Below are positions 13,647-14,460 of a DNA stretch of 14,460 nucleotides, piece by piece (the first letter of the stretch is position 1; every line of letters starts with the position of its first letter). The notes beneath the pieces were generated by a model, which made no database searches, had not been told where the DNA came from, and saw nothing but the letters and a program-made list of their open reading frames with translations. The position numbers and the translations under genes were made by a program. The DNA comes from Phycisphaerae bacterium (GTDB lineage: Bacteria > Planctomycetota > Phycisphaerae > WQYP01): NCBI GenBank assembly GCA_013044065.1, contig JABEVA010000007.1, positions 1 to 14,460 of the forward strand, written 5' to 3'.

Positions 13647-14460
13647 GTGCCAACCAAAAAACAATCTTCCGGGGCCGGTAGCCTCTTTGATTTTACCAGC
13701 ATGCCGGTGCCCGCCGCCCAAACCGACTCGCCGAAATTCCCTTCGCGTTTGGCTGGGGCTGCCGCAGAACCGGAGAAAGTCCATAGCGTTAGTCAGGTGA
13801 ATGCCTTGATTACGCAAGCGTTAGCCGATCATTTTTCCGGATCCTTGCGTGTCGCGGGTGAAATTTCCAATTTTTCCGTCAGCCAGCGTGGCCATGCCTA
13901 CTTTACGCTTAAAGATTCCTCGGCCCAGTTGGCCTGCGTGATCTGGCGTGAAGCTTTGGCCCGCCTTGGCACCACCATTGCCGATGGCATGGCGGTGGTG
14001 GTGCGGGGCAGTGTGCGGTTTTACGAACCGCACGGCCGGATACAGCTTTATGTCGATGACATTGCGCCACAGGGCGCTGGGGCGCTGGAGATGGCGTATC
14101 GGCAACTTTGCGAAAAACTCAAAAAGGAAGGACTTTTTGAGCAAGGCCGCAAGCGACAGCTTCCGCGCCTGCCGCTGCGGGTGGTCGTGGTTACCAGCCC
14201 GACCGGCGATGCGCTGCATGATGTCTTGACCACCGCCCGGCGGCGCTTCCCCGGTTTGCATCTCATGATCTATCCGGTGGCTGTGCAGGGGGCTTCCGCC
14301 GCCCACCAGATAGCCAATGCCATCCGCCAGATTAACCGTCATAGTCAGGCCATCGGCGGGGTGGATCTGATTTTGCTGGTTCGCGGCGGCGGATCGCTGG
14401 AAGACCTTTGGGCCTTCAACGAAGAGATTGTCGCTCGGGCCATGGTGGCGGGCCATATTC
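13647..14460 (+). CDS. xseA: Exodeoxyribonuclease VII large subunit, 3' end outside the window
   Basis: The first 271 codons of the large subunit of exonuclease VII, which with XseB degrades single-stranded DNA to oligonucleotides. After a 48-residue low-complexity extension, the OB-fold region is clear: VSQVNALITQAL, then GEISNFSVSQRGHAYFTLKDSSAQLACVIWR and VRGSVRFYEPHGRIQLYVDDI. The catalytic domain begins with LRVVVVTSPTGDALHDVLTTARRRFP and ILLVRGGGSLEDLWAFNEE, all family hallmarks. GTG start at 13647 is set by GGGAGG at 13635-13640, 6 nt away; an ATG at 13701 would remove part of the extension. The frame has no stop before 14460. It follows the YbbR gene by 34 nt and may be co-transcribed with it. 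Confidence 0.95.
   Translation, partial: MPTKKQSSGAGSLFDFTSMPVPAAQTDSPKFPSRLAGAAAEPEKVHSVSQVNALITQALADHFSGSLRVAGEISNFSVSQRGHAYFTLKDSSAQLACVIWREALARLGTTIADGMAVVVRGSVRFYEPHGRIQLYVDDIAPQGAGALEMAYRQLCEKLKKEGLFEQGRKRQLPRLPLRVVVVTSPTGDALHDVLTTARRRFPGLHLMIYPVAVQGASAAHQIANAIRQINRHSQAIGGVDLILLVRGGGSLEDLWAFNEEIVARAMVAGHI

Noticed and set aside
13821..14456. 211-codon minus-strand ORF near the window end
   Set aside because: It is antisense to xseA, whose plus-strand frame carries unmistakable family motifs.

Overview
The window looks like a chromosomal segment of a moderately GC-rich, Gram-negative-type bacterium, most likely a planctomycete of the Phycisphaerae type. This is an inference from gene style (a CdaA and YbbR pair beside xseA, a DUF4870 protein, a large GT-C-like membrane protein); no rRNA or tRNA is present to confirm it. 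Coding density is high, and I see no transposase, integrase, CRISPR array, tRNA or rRNA.

Layout. 1-585 is the 3' part of an unrecognised plus-strand gene. It converges on a small VOC (glyoxalase-fold) gene on the minus strand (778-1122), with a run of four short perfect hairpins between them. galE (1267-2247) is divergent from the VOC gene. It is followed by a CPA1 cation/proton antiporter with a C-terminal RCK_C domain (2450-3919).

From 4058 to 7926 lies a tightly spaced block of seven small plus-strand genes: DoxX-like, PhnB-like VOC, SnoaL-like, ArsR regulator, SRPBCC/AHSA1-like, DUF899 thioredoxin-like and DUF2182 membrane protein. Most have strong Shine-Dalgarno sites. The ArsR gene has a near-consensus promoter placed so that its mRNA should be leaderless, with an inverted repeat over the -10 box. 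A short remnant of a second DUF899 C-terminus lies between the SRPBCC and DUF899 genes. The block reads as an ArsR-controlled accessory or stress module of unknown substrate. Its last gene overlaps the 3' end of the next, convergent gene by 93 bp.

On the minus strand, a DUF4870 membrane protein (9705-10136) and a GT-C-like multi-pass membrane protein (7834-9708) form a two-gene operon with an ATGA overlap. A non-coding gap of about 500 nt separates them from a plus-strand series: a DCC-family (DUF393) protein, a diadenylate cyclase (cdaA) with an altered DGA motif, a YbbR/CdaR-like protein, and the 5' part of xseA, which runs off the window end.

How the genes may work together. CdaA and the YbbR protein are the expected pair for c-di-AMP synthesis and its control. 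c-di-AMP is known elsewhere to bind RCK_C domains of potassium transporters and antiporters, so the RCK_C antiporter in the same window is a natural candidate target. The ArsR module is probably independent of this. Its members are families often found together, but their shared biochemical role is not established.
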